Shown here: piece by piece, positions 20,282 to 30,933 of the stretch
Position numbering within the stretch: the first letter of the stretch is position 1
Layout: every line of letters begins with the position of its first letter
Assembly (NCBI GenBank): GCA_946478665.1
Contig: CAMLCZ010000004.1
Span: 62,001 to 126,000 of the forward strand
Length of the DNA: 64,000 nt
Source of the DNA: an uncultured Bartonella sp.
GTDB lineage: Bacteria; Pseudomonadota; Alphaproteobacteria; Rhizobiales; Rhizobiaceae
Reading direction: 5' to 3'
The notes under the pieces: generated by a model
Database searches by the model: none
Told to the model about the DNA's origin: nothing
The model's input: only the letters and a program-made list of their open reading frames with translations
Translations under genes and position numbers: made by a program

Positions 20282-21898
20282 ATGTCTGTGATATCTAAAC
20301 ACATTCCCGCTCCCGATCTTCATCGGGTTCGTCGTGCACTTCTGTCTGTATCTGATAAAACCGGTTTGGTAGACTTTGCTAAAGATCTGCACCGTCTGGG
20401 AGTGGAACTTATATCCACAGGTGGTACTTCTAAAGCATTAGCGCAGGCGGGTTTGCCCGTTAAAGATGTGTCAGAAGTCACAGGTTTTCCGGAAATTATG
20501 GATGGCCGTGTTAAGACACTTCACCCAGCCATTCATGGTGGGTTGTTGGCAGTGCGTAACGACCCTGAACATGAAGCAGCCATGAAGGAACATGGCATCA
20601 CTGGAATAGACCTTGTTGTTGTTAATCTCTATCCTTTTGAAGAAACGCGATTGTCTGGGGCTGATCGGGATACAATTGTTGAAAATATCGATATCGGCGG
20701 CCCAGCAATGATTCGTGCAGCGGCCAAGAATCACGGTTACACTGCTGTTATTACTGATCCTGAAGATTATGCGCTGGTTCTTGCTGAACTCGATAAATAT
20801 GAAGGTAGTTTGAGTTTAGCTTTCCGTCGTGTTTTGGCGTCACGCGCTTTTGCTCGTACAGCTGCCTATGATGCTGCTATTTCCAATTGGTTTGCTGAAG
20901 ATCTCAAGATTGAGACACCAAAATGGCGCGCATTGGCGGGTAAACTGGAATCAGTCATGCGCTATGGTGAAAATCCACATCAGCAAGCTGGTTTTTATCT
21001 CACTGGAGAAAAAAGATACGGCGTGTCTACAGCACAAGTTATACAGGGTAAACAACTCTCATATAACAATATTAATGACACTGATGCAGCATTTGAATTG
21101 GTAGCAGAGTTTGAGCCACAGAAAAGTGCCGCAGTCGCAATTATCAAGCATGCCAACCCATGTGGTGTGGCTAAAGGGTTAACACTTAAAGATGCATATT
21201 TGCGTGCTCTTGCTTGTGATCCGGTGTCTGCATTTGGAGGTATTATTGCGCTAAACCGTCCTCTTGATGAGGAATGTGCGTCGGAAATCGTCAAAATCTT
21301 TACCGAAGTAATTATTGCGCCAGAAGCAACACCAGAGGCGAGGAAAATTGTTGCAGCTAAGAAAAATTTGCGTCTGTTGGTTACGGGCGGACTGCCTGAT
21401 CCTCGCGCTGCTGGTTTGACAGCAAGAACAGTTGCCGGTGGGCTTCTTGTACAATCTCGTGATAATGGCGTTATCGATGATCTTGATTTGAAGGTTGTTA
21501 CAAAACGCCAGCCAAGTGAACAGGAAATGATAGATTTAAAATTTGCTTTTCAAGTTGCAAAACATGTTAAATCAAATGCAATTGTTTATGTTAAGGATAA
21601 TGCAACCGTCGGAATTGGTGCCGGACAAATGAGCCGTGTAGATTCTGCACGTATAGCAGCACGTAAGGCATTAGATGCTGCTGAGGCTGCTGGTCACCAT
21701 GAACCATTGACGAAAGGTTCTGTTGTAGCGTCAGATGCCTTTTTCCCATTTGCCGATGGTTTGTTATCCGCAGTAGAAGCTGGTGCCACGGCTGTTATCC
21801 AACCGGGTGGTTCAATGCGCGATAATGAAGTCATTGAAGCAGCAGATGCTAATAATATTGCTATGGTGTTTACAGGAATGCGCCACTTCCGCCATTAA
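20282..21898 (+). CDS. purH: Bifunctional AICAR formyltransferase / IMP cyclohydrolase
   Basis: 538 aa; '[19 protein letters not shown]', '[10 protein letters not shown]', C-terminal '[10 protein letters not shown]'. Confidence 0.98.
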   Translation: MSVISKHIPAPDLHRVRRALLSVSDKTGLVDFAKDLHRLGVELISTGGTSKALAQAGLPVKDVSEVTGFPEIMDGRVKTLHPAIHGGLLAVRNDPEHEAAMKEHGITGIDLVVVNLYPFEETRLSGADRDTIVENIDIGGPAMIRAAAKNHGYTAVITDPEDYALVLAELDKYEGSLSLAFRRVLASRAFARTAAYDAAISNWFAEDLKIETPKWRALAGKLESVMRYGENPHQQAGFYLTGEKRYGVSTAQVIQGKQLSYNNINDTDAAFELVAEFEPQKSAAVAIIKHANPCGVAKGLTLKDAYLRALACDPVSAFGGIIALNRPLDEECASEIVKIFTEVIIAPEATPEARKIVAAKKNLRLLVTGGLPDPRAAGLTARTVAGGLLVQSRDNGVIDDLDLKVVTKRQPSEQEMIDLKFAFQVAKHVKSNAIVYVKDNATVGIGAGQMSRVDSARIAARKALDAAEAAGHHEPLTKGSVVASDAFFPFADGLLSAVEAGATAVIQPGGSMRDNEVIEAADANNIAMVFTGMRHFRH

Positions 21899-21930
21899 CA
21901 CAGCAATTTAACGACAGTTTTTCTATCATA

Positions 21931-21966
21931 AAAATCCACCATTAGCACCTAATGGTGGATTTTTAT
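21931..21966 (+). terminator. Intrinsic terminator after purH
   Basis: aaaatccaccattagcacctaatggtggatttttatt: 11-bp stem and T tract. Confidence 0.85.
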
Positions 21967-22289
21967 TAGGGCGATGCCCATTTTCCATTGAACTTAACGG
22001 ACTGGTTTATTGAGGGCAAAGTGTCGAGTCAGATTTGTTTACGGTTTAAATTGATCTGTACGTTTAATGTATATCTTGGATAGAATTCTGCCACTTTGTT
22101 CCCAATTGAGAAGGTGATGTGGCAATTAAGGCAAAATTGCAGCAATTATTAATGAATTATGAATAAAAAACGCTCAATTTGCTGATGGCTTGCACATCAG
22201 CTATGCAATCTTATGACTCCTCATAGTATATTAGCATCACTATATCGAGGCCAACAAATCAAACAGTATATAGTTTTTAGGTGTGTGTT

Positions 22290-22433
22290 ATGAATCTTCT
22301 CCGTTCTTTCACGAGATGGCGTCGTTATCGTTCAACAGTGAATGAGTTGAGCCGACTCTCTACTCATGAATTAAATGATTTGGGTATTACCCGTGCAGAA
22401 ATTACCGCAATTGCGCGTCGCGCTGTTCGGTAA
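22290..22433 (+). CDS. DUF1127 (YjiS-like) small protein, 47 aa; absent from the supplied ORF track
   Basis: ATG at 22290, TAA at 22431-22433: MNLLRSFTRWRRYRSTVNELSRLSTHELNDLGITRAEITAIARRAVR, which matches the DUF1127 pattern (R-rich N-terminus, L..L...L.DLGI.R..I). Confidence 0.9.
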   Translation: MNLLRSFTRWRRYRSTVNELSRLSTHELNDLGITRAEITAIARRAVR

Positions 22434-22508
22434 GTGTTTTTTGAGGCTTCCATCTTCCGAGCCTCATATAGGAAAACCTATCCTTCCCTTTGGTTTTCCT
22501 TTCTATAG

Positions 22509-22546
22509 CGCCTGTTGTTCCTCCCACAACAGGCGTTTTATTTTTC
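22509..22546. terminator. Terminator between the DUF1127 gene and the convergent DMT transporter gene
   Basis: cgcctgttgttcctcccacaacaggcgttttattttt: 10-bp stem and T tract. Confidence 0.85.
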
Positions 22547-22549
22547 TGT

Positions 22550-23476
22550 TTACGATTTTGAAAATTTGTTTTGTGACGGCAACCTAAATTTAGTTTGTTC
22601 GGAATAACGTTTTTCTTCACGCAAAAATGTCAGTAGGCTTGATGCCATAATCAAGATAATTCCGATAACCATTGGTAAATCCAAATGATCGTGGAAAATA
22701 AAATAACCGAATAAAATGGCCCAAACCATTTGACTATATTGTGGTGTTGCAATAGCGATGGCGGGTACACGTCTAGCCGCTGCCATGGTAAAAATGGCTC
22801 CTAATGCTGCCAGCAACCCGTAACCCAAAAGGTAAATCCATTCGATGTTTTGAGGTTTGACATATGTTGGAATGCTCAACGTTCCACAAATGATTATAGA
22901 GCCTATGATGCCGCTTGCGTAAAGTGAGATACGTTTTTCTTTACCTCCCATAATACGCAGAATTATGATGGAAATTGCACCACTTAATCCGGCGAATACC
23001 GCTCCGATATGCCCTATATTCAAAGAGCGGAATCCAGGACGAAGGACGATAATGACGCCAAGAAAACCAATAATAATAGCTAACCAACGACGCCAGCCGA
23101 TGGGTTCTTTTAGAAAAAACATAGAAAGAATACTGACAAAAAGTGGCTGAAGAAAAATGAGTGTAAAGGCTTCGGCCATGGATAAATGGGTAAATGCCGT
23201 AACACTGCCGATAACACCAATTGCAGCGGATATTGTTCGCAATAACCACATTTTCCAGTTTTGTGAACGGATAATGTCAAACCAAGAGTCTTCTGAGCGT
23301 TTGACAAACGGAACAACAATCAAGCCAAATACAGCCCCATAAAACGCCGTTTCATAAGGTGGTAAAGCACCATTGATAAATTTTACGCATGCATCACTAA
23401 CAGCATAGGCGGCATAAGATGCAAATGAAAGGAAAACACCGTAAAACATGATCCTGGCCTTAGATAAAAGAGGCAA
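22550..23476 (-). CDS. DMT/EamA family transporter
   Basis: 308 aa, about 10 hydrophobic segments, two EamA-like halves. Confidence 0.88.
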   Translation of the reverse strand: MPLLSKARIMFYGVFLSFASYAAYAVSDACVKFINGALPPYETAFYGAVFGLIVVPFVKRSEDSWFDIIRSQNWKMWLLRTISAAIGVIGSVTAFTHLSMAEAFTLIFLQPLFVSILSMFFLKEPIGWRRWLAIIIGFLGVIIVLRPGFRSLNIGHIGAVFAGLSGAISIIILRIMGGKEKRISLYASGIIGSIIICGTLSIPTYVKPQNIEWIYLLGYGLLAALGAIFTMAAARRVPAIAIATPQYSQMVWAILFGYFIFHDHLDLPMVIGIILIMASSLLTFLREEKRYSEQTKFRLPSQNKFSKS

Positions 23477-23674
23477 TAAACACCACTGTGAAGTAAGATA
23501 GTAAGATTATAAAAAAGAATATGAATTTTATATATAAAAAGAAAAGGGTAGTTTTAAGAGAAAACAATTCTTATTGAGGTTATATTCGATATAACTGGGA
23601 AATAATCAGGGATAGATAACAATAAATGTTCTTTAGATGTTGGGTAAAATAATACATCTATCATTAAGTTGACA

Positions 23675-24562
23675 TTAATTACCGTCTGTAGTTATTTTTG
23701 CACGAAAAATGAGATTTTTTGATGCCAAGATTGCTCCGCCAGTAATGAAAATACAGGCAATGAGAAGACGCCATGTTGGCTCTGCAAGTCCAGTGACGAC
23801 CATCAGCAGTGTCGATAGAAGTGGTGCGCTGTAGCTTGCAACACCTAATAACTGAATGTTTCCGCGTTTAACGCCGTAATCCCAACAATAAAACGCTAGA
23901 CCAACAGGCATTAAACCTAGCAGACCAACAGCAATCCATTGTCCGATATTGGTTGGCAATATATTGGGTTCATGAACAATGAAATGCGTTATTAAAGCCA
24001 ATAACGATGTTATCAGGCAAAACGCAGCAACAACACTTGTTGGGACTTTCGCTAAACGGCGCGATAAAAGAGAGTATGTGGCCCATGCAAAGGCACCGCA
24101 TAGAGCAGTGATGTAACCAAAACTGTTTTTGGCATCGAGTGACAAGCCATTATTTCCGCTAACGACCAACACCATACCAAAGAAGCCAAGTAGTGCTCCG
24201 GCAACATGAAACCAGCGAAGTTTTTCATTTGGCATGAGTGCTGAACCAAGCACAATGAAAAGTGGCCAAAGATAATTTATTAAAGCGGCCTCTACGGGCG
24301 GCGCATTCCGCATGGCTGTAAAATATAAAAAATGATAACCGAATAGGCCAAAAATGCCGACACACCAAACGACTATAGGCTGTTTAAGATCTTTCAATGT
24401 TTCAGGATTTTTTATCCAGAGATAAACACCGGGTAGAGCGCCAATGAAAAAGGTCATTGCGGTAAGTAACAATGAGGGGACTTCACCGCTAAATGCAGTG
24501 AGTGTCGCCATGATCGACCACATTAAAATGGCAAGAAAGCCAATTATTGTTGCTTTATTCAT
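23675..24562 (-). CDS. DMT/EamA family transporter (YddG-like)
   Basis: 295 aa; 'ALINYLWPLFIVLGSALMPNEKLRWFHVAGALLGFFGMVLVV'. Confidence 0.88.
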   Translation of the reverse strand: MNKATIIGFLAILMWSIMATLTAFSGEVPSLLLTAMTFFIGALPGVYLWIKNPETLKDLKQPIVVWCVGIFGLFGYHFLYFTAMRNAPPVEAALINYLWPLFIVLGSALMPNEKLRWFHVAGALLGFFGMVLVVSGNNGLSLDAKNSFGYITALCGAFAWATYSLLSRRLAKVPTSVVAAFCLITSLLALITHFIVHEPNILPTNIGQWIAVGLLGLMPVGLAFYCWDYGVKRGNIQLLGVASYSAPLLSTLLMVVTGLAEPTWRLLIACIFITGGAILASKNLIFRAKITTDGN

Positions 24563-25328
24563 TGGATATACCGCGCCGCCGTTTTCTTTCGGTAAGAATT
24601 AGAAAAATAGAAGCTCCAAACACTCCAGTCGCTAATGTGAACCAAGTGATAGCGTAACTAAGATGGTTGTTTGGAAATGTAACGACTGTAAGACCACCAA
24701 TTGGTAGTCCGCCGGCATTAGGTGTTTTATCAGCATCAATAAAATATGGGGCAACATCTGTGAGGCCAAGTTTTTGAGCCATCGCAGGTAACTGACGTGT
24801 GTACCATTTGTCATCTTGCGGATTGTTTTTACGAGGATAGAAACCACCACCTTCACTCATTCTTAATAAACCAGTGACGGTTGTGTTACCCTCGATATTT
24901 CCTATCTTTCTTGTGCTAATATCATGTTTGTCCATGGGAACAAAGCCGCGGTTTATAAATGTTATAGAACCATCATCCGTTTCAAGTGGCGTCAGAACCC
25001 AATATCCTGTCGTCTCGTCCGCGACTGCCGTTACAAGAATTTCTTTATCGTTAAGGAATTTGCCGGTAATTTTTACAGGTCTATATTCATCCTTATCATA
25101 AGTGACATTTTGCCAATCATTTTTTGTAGGTGCCGTGACCGGAGCTAGATGAACACGCTCATTGGCATTGCGTATCAGGTTTTCTTTCCATCCGAGTCGT
25201 TCTACCTGCCATGTTCCAAGGGCACAAAAGGCACAGAAAAAGAATAGGCAAAGAAAACCGAATATACCTAAAAATAGAGGCGAACGGGCGCCTGCGTTAT
25301 TTCGTTTTATTTTGGTTTCTGTCATCAT
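24555..25328 (-). CDS. SURF1 family cytochrome oxidase assembly protein
   Basis: 257 aa; 'LGTWQVERLGWKENLI', 'FINRGFVP', C-terminal 'NNHLSYAITWFTLA'. Confidence 0.93.
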   Translation of the reverse strand: MMTETKIKRNNAGARSPLFLGIFGFLCLFFFCAFCALGTWQVERLGWKENLIRNANERVHLAPVTAPTKNDWQNVTYDKDEYRPVKITGKFLNDKEILVTAVADETTGYWVLTPLETDDGSITFINRGFVPMDKHDISTRKIGNIEGNTTVTGLLRMSEGGGFYPRKNNPQDDKWYTRQLPAMAQKLGLTDVAPYFIDADKTPNAGGLPIGGLTVVTFPNNHLSYAITWFTLATGVFGASIFLILTERKRRRGISNE

Positions 25329-25540
25329 AATTTAACTCTTAGCATAGCTTTGCGTGAAAAAAAGCAGCTTTCTGACGTTTTGCCAGTAACGAAGATGGGA
25401 AAACTCTTGACCTTTTTATTAGAGACCCGTATAGAAACCCAACTTTCCAATTTTGGCCGGTCAGCGGCTGTGCGCGTTTATTCATTTATATAGCGTGCGT
25501 AAGAGTTGACAGGTTGTACTAGAGTTTAAAGGTGAAGCCT

Positions 25541-25834
25541 ATGTCCCGCGCCTGCGAATTGACCGGAAAATCGGTCCAATATGGCAATAACGTCAGCCAC
25601 GCAAACAACAAAACGCGTCGTCGCTTTTTGCCGAATCTTTGCAATGTTACTTTGATTTCTGAAGCTCTTGAGCAAAGTTATCGTTTGCGTATCTCTGCTG
25701 AAGCATTACGTTCAGTTGAGCATCGTGGTGGTCTTGATGCTTTTCTCGTTAAGGCTAATGAAAAAGAATTATCGCAACGTGCACGTTTGCTAAAGCGTCA
25801 AATTGCAAAAAAGTTGGCTGAAAAAGCAGCTTAA
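25541..25834 (+). CDS. rpmB: 50S ribosomal protein L28
   Basis: '[33 protein letters not shown]'. Confidence 0.97.
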   Translation: MSRACELTGKSVQYGNNVSHANNKTRRRFLPNLCNVTLISEALEQSYRLRISAEALRSVEHRGGLDAFLVKANEKELSQRARLLKRQIAKKLAEKAA

Positions 25835-25856
25835 TTTTTCATTGAAATCATATGTT

Positions 25857-25884
25857 AAACGGCCGGTTTAACCGGCCTTTTTTC
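25857..25884 (+). terminator. Intrinsic terminator after rpmB
   Basis: aaacggccggtttaaccggcctttttt palindrome with T tract. Confidence 0.85.
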
Positions 25885-25909
25885 TGGTTCCATCACCCAG
25901 GTAAAAAAA

Positions 25910-26560
25910 ATGACAAAGTCACATCACTTACTTTTAGCTGTTTTTGCTATGTGTGTTGCGGTCACTGCATCCAATGTTCTTGTGCAGTATCCGTTTCATT
26001 GGTTCGGTTTTGAACACCTTTTGACATATGGTGCTTTTACCTATCCATTTGCATTTCTCATTAATGATCTAACGAATCGCCGTTATGGTCCACAAGCAGC
26101 ACGCCGGATTGTTTATGCTGGTTTTGTTTCAGGACTTGTGGTTTCTTGGATACTGGCCAGTCCGCGCATAGCGATTGCTTCAGGAACGGCATTTTTATTT
26201 GCTCAATTACTGGATATAACGGTTTTCAATCCGCTTCGTCGTAAGACTTGGTGGATAGCACCACTTGCTGCTGCAATTACCGGTTCTGCTTTAGATACAG
26301 TTTGGTTCTTTGGTGTAGCTTTCTCAAGTCACTTTTCATTTATTGATACATTGACCGGCTATAGCGATGGTTCAAACACCACGATGACTAATTTCTTAGG
26401 GTTGGATATTCCAGTCTGGCTGTCACTCTCATTTGGTGATTTTGGCGTGAAATTGGTTATGGGAATATTTATGTTGCTACCTTATGGTGCAATTTTGGCG
26501 ATATTCATGCCTGATATCTATAATGGGAAAACAGATCCAAAGAGCAATCAAGCTGCTTGA
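25910..26560 (+). CDS. VUT family / YhhQ-like queuosine precursor transporter
   Basis: 216 aa; 'YGAFTYPFAFLINDLTNRRYGPQAARRIVYAGF'. Confidence 0.88.
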   Translation: MTKSHHLLLAVFAMCVAVTASNVLVQYPFHWFGFEHLLTYGAFTYPFAFLINDLTNRRYGPQAARRIVYAGFVSGLVVSWILASPRIAIASGTAFLFAQLLDITVFNPLRRKTWWIAPLAAAITGSALDTVWFFGVAFSSHFSFIDTLTGYSDGSNTTMTNFLGLDIPVWLSLSFGDFGVKLVMGIFMLLPYGAILAIFMPDIYNGKTDPKSNQAA

Positions 26561-26814
26561 TATAATTCAAAAAGGCGTAGCATTTAAATGCTGCGCTTCA
26601 CGATATTAGTTTTCTAATTTTGTATAAAGCTAATCAAACTTTTAATTGATGAATTAAAAGTCAGATGTCTGCATATTCTATATTTTGAAGTTCTATTGGA
26701 ATTAACAAAAATCGCGATTAATAATTATAGAATAGATATTTAGCATCACGATTTGGTTGTTTGTGGTGACATTTCCACGCTATCCATTGAAATGCGTAGA
26801 TTCGAATTATCGTG

Positions 26815-28680
26815 TTAATTCGATTTCTTTTCATCAAACAAGCTTGCAAGCTGTTCGGTCATTGCACCAGCCAATTCCTCAGCATCGACAATTGTCACTG
26901 CGCGCCTATAATAACGTGTGACATCGTGGCCAATACCAATAGCGATGAGCTCTATAGGCGAACGTATTTCAATTTCCTGAATGACAGCGCGTAGATGTTT
27001 TTCAAGATAGTTGCCTGGGTTTACTGAAAGTGTCGAATCATCGACAGGTGCACCATCAGAAATCATCATCAAAATCCGACGATGTTCACGCCTAGCCAAT
27101 AAACGTTGATGTGCCCAAATAAGTGCTTCACCATCAATATTTTCTTTCAATAGACCTTCTCGCATCATGAGGCCTAGATTACGGCGAGCACGCCGCCATG
27201 GTGTATCAGCACTTTTATAAATAATGTGACGCAAATCATTTAGACGACCAGGGTTTGCAGGTTTGCCATGTGCCAACCATGTTTCGCGAGATTGGCCACC
27301 CTTCCAAGCTTTTGTTGTGAAACCTAGAATTTCAACTTTGACTCCGCAGCGCTCCAACGTTCTCGCCAGAATATCAACACATGTTGCTGCAACGGTGATA
27401 GGTCTACCTCTCATTGAACCAGAATTATCAATAACAAGAGAAACAACGGTATCACGAAAATCTGTGTCACGTTCCTGTTTGAATGATAGCGGTTGTGTTG
27501 GATCTATAATGACACGAGGCAAACGCGCTGAATCCAAATAGCCTTCTTCCAGATCAAAGTTCCATGATCTATTTTGTTGAGCCATAAGTCGCCTTTGTAA
27601 GCGATTCGCTAATCTGCCGACGACGCCCTGCAAATTGCTAAGTTGTTTATCAAGAAAAGCACGCAGCTTTTCTAGTTCTGCAATATCACAGAGATCAGGC
27701 GCTTCTACTTCTTCATCAAATTCGCGCGTATAAACCTTATAATCGCCTAAGCCATCCATATCAGAGAATGGTAGCGGAGGACGTGTCGTTTGGCCGGGTG
27801 TCTGCTCGGTATCAATTTCTTCAGAATCACCACCATCATCTTCAGCGGCTTCTGCGGCTTCCATTTCGCCGTCTTCCGCATTGTCACCAGCTTCATCTGA
27901 TGGTTCGCTATCGGACTTATCAGAGCCTTCTTGCTCTTGAGAATTTTGCTCGTCATCTTGCTGGTCTACATTTTGTTTATCATCTTCTTCATCATCAGCA
28001 AGAGTATTTTCTTCAATGCTTTCTGCCATTTCCATAGAAACGAGCATATCTCGCACGATGCGGGCAAATTTTTTCTGATTTTCGATGTTCTCTGCCAATG
28101 CAGATAAATCTTTACCTGCTTTTTCTTCTATCCAGGAACGCCAGAGATCCAATACGGGGCCAGCTTCTTCTGGCGGTTTGCGACCAGTTATTTTTTCTCG
28201 AACAAGAAGAGCAATAGCTTCTTCAAGTGGGGCTTCTTGTTGGCTGGTGATAGCAGCATAATTGGCCCGACTGTATTTGTCTGCCAGCATAGCATCAAGA
28301 TTATTTGCCATGCCTTCCATTGCTAATGTGCCAATTGCTTCGACACGCGCTTGTTCTACTGCGTCAAAAATGGCACGTGCTTCCGCACCCTGCGGTGCCA
28401 AACTTGCATGAATTTCTGTATCATGGCGTGCGCGCCTTAATGCCATAGAATCACCAAGGCCACGCGTTACAGCAAAATTTTGCTGTGTCGGGTGGCGTGG
28501 TAAGTCTGGTAGTCTGGCATGATCACCAACAATCGAAGGACGATCATCACTGAAAACAACTTCTAGGTCGCGTACACCACAGACCGCACGCATACAGGCG
28601 CTAACCGCTCTTTTAAACGGTTCGCTATCAACCAAGCCAGATGGGCGTTCACGGCTATTATCACCTGTTTCTGCGGTCAT
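26815..28680 (-). CDS. cobT: Aerobic cobaltochelatase subunit CobT
   Basis: 621 aa; long acidic linker, C-terminal vWA-type '[43 protein letters not shown]'. Confidence 0.95.
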   Translation of the reverse strand: MTAETGDNSRERPSGLVDSEPFKRAVSACMRAVCGVRDLEVVFSDDRPSIVGDHARLPDLPRHPTQQNFAVTRGLGDSMALRRARHDTEIHASLAPQGAEARAIFDAVEQARVEAIGTLAMEGMANNLDAMLADKYSRANYAAITSQQEAPLEEAIALLVREKITGRKPPEEAGPVLDLWRSWIEEKAGKDLSALAENIENQKKFARIVRDMLVSMEMAESIEENTLADDEEDDKQNVDQQDDEQNSQEQEGSDKSDSEPSDEAGDNAEDGEMEAAEAAEDDGGDSEEIDTEQTPGQTTRPPLPFSDMDGLGDYKVYTREFDEEVEAPDLCDIAELEKLRAFLDKQLSNLQGVVGRLANRLQRRLMAQQNRSWNFDLEEGYLDSARLPRVIIDPTQPLSFKQERDTDFRDTVVSLVIDNSGSMRGRPITVAATCVDILARTLERCGVKVEILGFTTKAWKGGQSRETWLAHGKPANPGRLNDLRHIIYKSADTPWRRARRNLGLMMREGLLKENIDGEALIWAHQRLLARREHRRILMMISDGAPVDDSTLSVNPGNYLEKHLRAVIQEIEIRSPIELIAIGIGHDVTRYYRRAVTIVDAEELAGAMTEQLASLFDEKKSN

Positions 28681-28692
28681 AAGCGTCTTTCA

Positions 28693-29682
28693 TTAGGAAA
28701 AAACGGTATTAACAACTGATTCGGGAAGTTCTTTTCCAAAAGCACGTTGGTAAAACTCTGCAACCGTAGGTCGCTCAAGCTCGTCACATTTGTTCAAGAA
28801 AGTGAGCCTGAACGCAAAACCAATGTCTTTAAAGATTTCAGCATTTTCAGCCCATGTAATTACGGTACGTGGGCTCATCACCGTTGATAGGTCACCATTG
28901 ATGAATGCTTGTCTCGTCATATCGGCAACACGTACCATCTGCGATACAGTTTCTCGACCTTCTTTGGTTTGGAAGTGCTTTGCTTTCGCCAGAACTATAT
29001 CAACTTCATTGTCATGGGGCAGATAGTTTAGTGTGGTAACAATTGACCAACGATCCATCTGTGCCTGATTAATCTGCTGTGTTCCATGATAAAGGCCTGT
29101 TGTATCGCCAAGGCCAACAGTATTAGCCGTTGCAAACAGGCGGAAAGCTGGATGCGGGGCAATAACACGGCTTTGATCAAGTAATGTCAGACGGCCAGAC
29201 GATTCAAGAACACGTTGGATAACAAACATAACGTCAGGGCGACCTGCATCATATTCATCAAATACCAAGGCAACATTTTTTTGATAGGCCCATGGTAGAA
29301 TACCGTCTTTGAACTCAGTAATTTGCATGCCATCTTTAACGACAATTGCATCTTTACCAACAAGATCGATACGACTGACGTGACTATCGAGATTGACACG
29401 TACGCAAGGCCAATTCAAACGCGCAGCAACCTGTTCGATGTGTGTGGATTTACCAGTACCGTGATATCCTGAAACCATAACACGTCGGTTGAACGCAAAA
29501 CCGGCCAAGATAGCTAATGTCGTATTACGATCAAAAAGATAATCAGGGTCAAGTTCTGGAACATAGGGATCACTTTTACTGAATGCAGGAACCTGCATAT
29601 CCGTATCAATGCCAAATACATCATGTGCCGAAACTGTTATATCCGGCATATTCTCTATGCCCAGATCATCTTTAGTCATCAT
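28693..29682 (-). CDS. cobS: Aerobic cobaltochelatase subunit CobS (AAA+)
   Basis: 329 aa; '[42 protein letters not shown]'. Confidence 0.96.
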   Translation of the reverse strand: MMTKDDLGIENMPDITVSAHDVFGIDTDMQVPAFSKSDPYVPELDPDYLFDRNTTLAILAGFAFNRRVMVSGYHGTGKSTHIEQVAARLNWPCVRVNLDSHVSRIDLVGKDAIVVKDGMQITEFKDGILPWAYQKNVALVFDEYDAGRPDVMFVIQRVLESSGRLTLLDQSRVIAPHPAFRLFATANTVGLGDTTGLYHGTQQINQAQMDRWSIVTTLNYLPHDNEVDIVLAKAKHFQTKEGRETVSQMVRVADMTRQAFINGDLSTVMSPRTVITWAENAEIFKDIGFAFRLTFLNKCDELERPTVAEFYQRAFGKELPESVVNTVFS

Positions 29683-29845
29683 GCCTCCACACGGGTAAAT
29701 ATCCGCTGTCTGAATTAATTTATCACACGTAAGGTGTGTATTCTACCTCTGCCACAAAGTTGACAGATCTTTGTATTGTTATCAGACTGTTGAGAAAGAA
29801 TTTCAATGGTCTTAGCAAAGAAATATTCCTAAGATTTAAAATATT

Positions 29846-30460
29846 TCAGCAAAAACCAGCATTCTTTAGCAAATTATAAGCTTGCAGAACCTCACGCAGT
29901 CTTTCTTCAGATGAACGATCGCCGCCATTTGCATCAGGATGGTGTATTTTTACCAATGCTTTATATTTTGCTTTGATATCGTCACTTGTTGCACTTGCTT
30001 CCAGTCCCAATGTTACAAAGGCTTTTGCTTCAAGTGTTTTCAGTTTACGTGGTGCTTGGGTATTGCGTTGCTGACCAAACATATGGAGAGCATCATTTAC
30101 CCGATTTTGATAGGCTGCTGACCCCGACCGAATTCGTGAAAAATCCGCCGATGTTTTCTTTGCAGAGGCATTCACGCCAGCCTTCCATGTGGGGCGATGA
30201 CCGGTTAAAGCATTTTTCTGGAATTTTGCGATATCTTCATTTGATAATCCAGAAAAATAATTGAAGTTCTTATTGTATTCACGCACATGATCGATACAAA
30301 AATGAAGATATTGTCCTTCATGGTTGCGGCCAGCAGGAGCGCGATGGGTTCCAGGCTTTTCACAGCCTTCCCATTGGCATTGCGGCACCTCAGGTTCAAC
30401 TTTCTTTTTTTTGTTTGAACTGATGCGAATAGAGTCAAATAGTTTCGATGTGGTTGTCAT
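29846..30460 (-). CDS. J-domain (DnaJ-like) protein
   Basis: 204 aa; C-terminal J domain 'ALVKIHHPDANGGDRSSEERLREVLQAYNLL'. Confidence 0.92.
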   Translation of the reverse strand: MTTTSKLFDSIRISSNKKKKVEPEVPQCQWEGCEKPGTHRAPAGRNHEGQYLHFCIDHVREYNKNFNYFSGLSNEDIAKFQKNALTGHRPTWKAGVNASAKKTSADFSRIRSGSAAYQNRVNDALHMFGQQRNTQAPRKLKTLEAKAFVTLGLEASATSDDIKAKYKALVKIHHPDANGGDRSSEERLREVLQAYNLLKNAGFC

Positions 30461-30598
30461 GGTTCCGACTTACGCAAAACAGGAATGTTTGACAAGAATT
30501 GACATTAGGAAATTTTATTCCCACAATCTTGATGCCCAATCTTTATGGAAAAGAATCGGGTTTGGTTTGTCGATCACATATGGGATTAAAAGTATAAA

Positions 30599-30880
30599 AT
30601 GTCCAGCACAGTTGCAGAAACAATCGAGAAAAATCTTCAAGCGGCATTTTCCCCTACAGTCTTAGAAGTTATTAATGAAAGTCATCTTCATGCAGGCCAT
30701 CAACACGCTGACGGAGTTTCTTTCGATGGCACAGGTGAAACACATTTTCGTGTTAAGATCACCGCATCAGCATTCAACGGTTTAAAGCGCATTGATATTC
30801 ATCGTGCAATTAATCATGTTCTTAAACATGAGCTTGATAGTGGTGTGCACGCCTTAGCAATTGAAGCGAAATCCAACTGA
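30599..30880 (+). CDS. BolA family protein
   Basis: 93 aa; 'VINESHLHAGHQHADGVSFDGTGETHFRVKI'. Confidence 0.92.
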   Translation: MSSTVAETIEKNLQAAFSPTVLEVINESHLHAGHQHADGVSFDGTGETHFRVKITASAFNGLKRIDIHRAINHVLKHELDSGVHALAIEAKSN

Positions 30881-30933
30881 ATCCCAGTATTTATTATAAT
30901 TTTGCGCAAACTATGAGTTCTTTATAAAAGAAA

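Noticed and set aside
29724-29738. CACAC-GTAAG-GTGTG hairpin upstream of cobS, considered as part of a cobalamin riboswitch
   Set aside because: No B12-box-like conserved core or long-range structure; the hairpin alone is insufficient.
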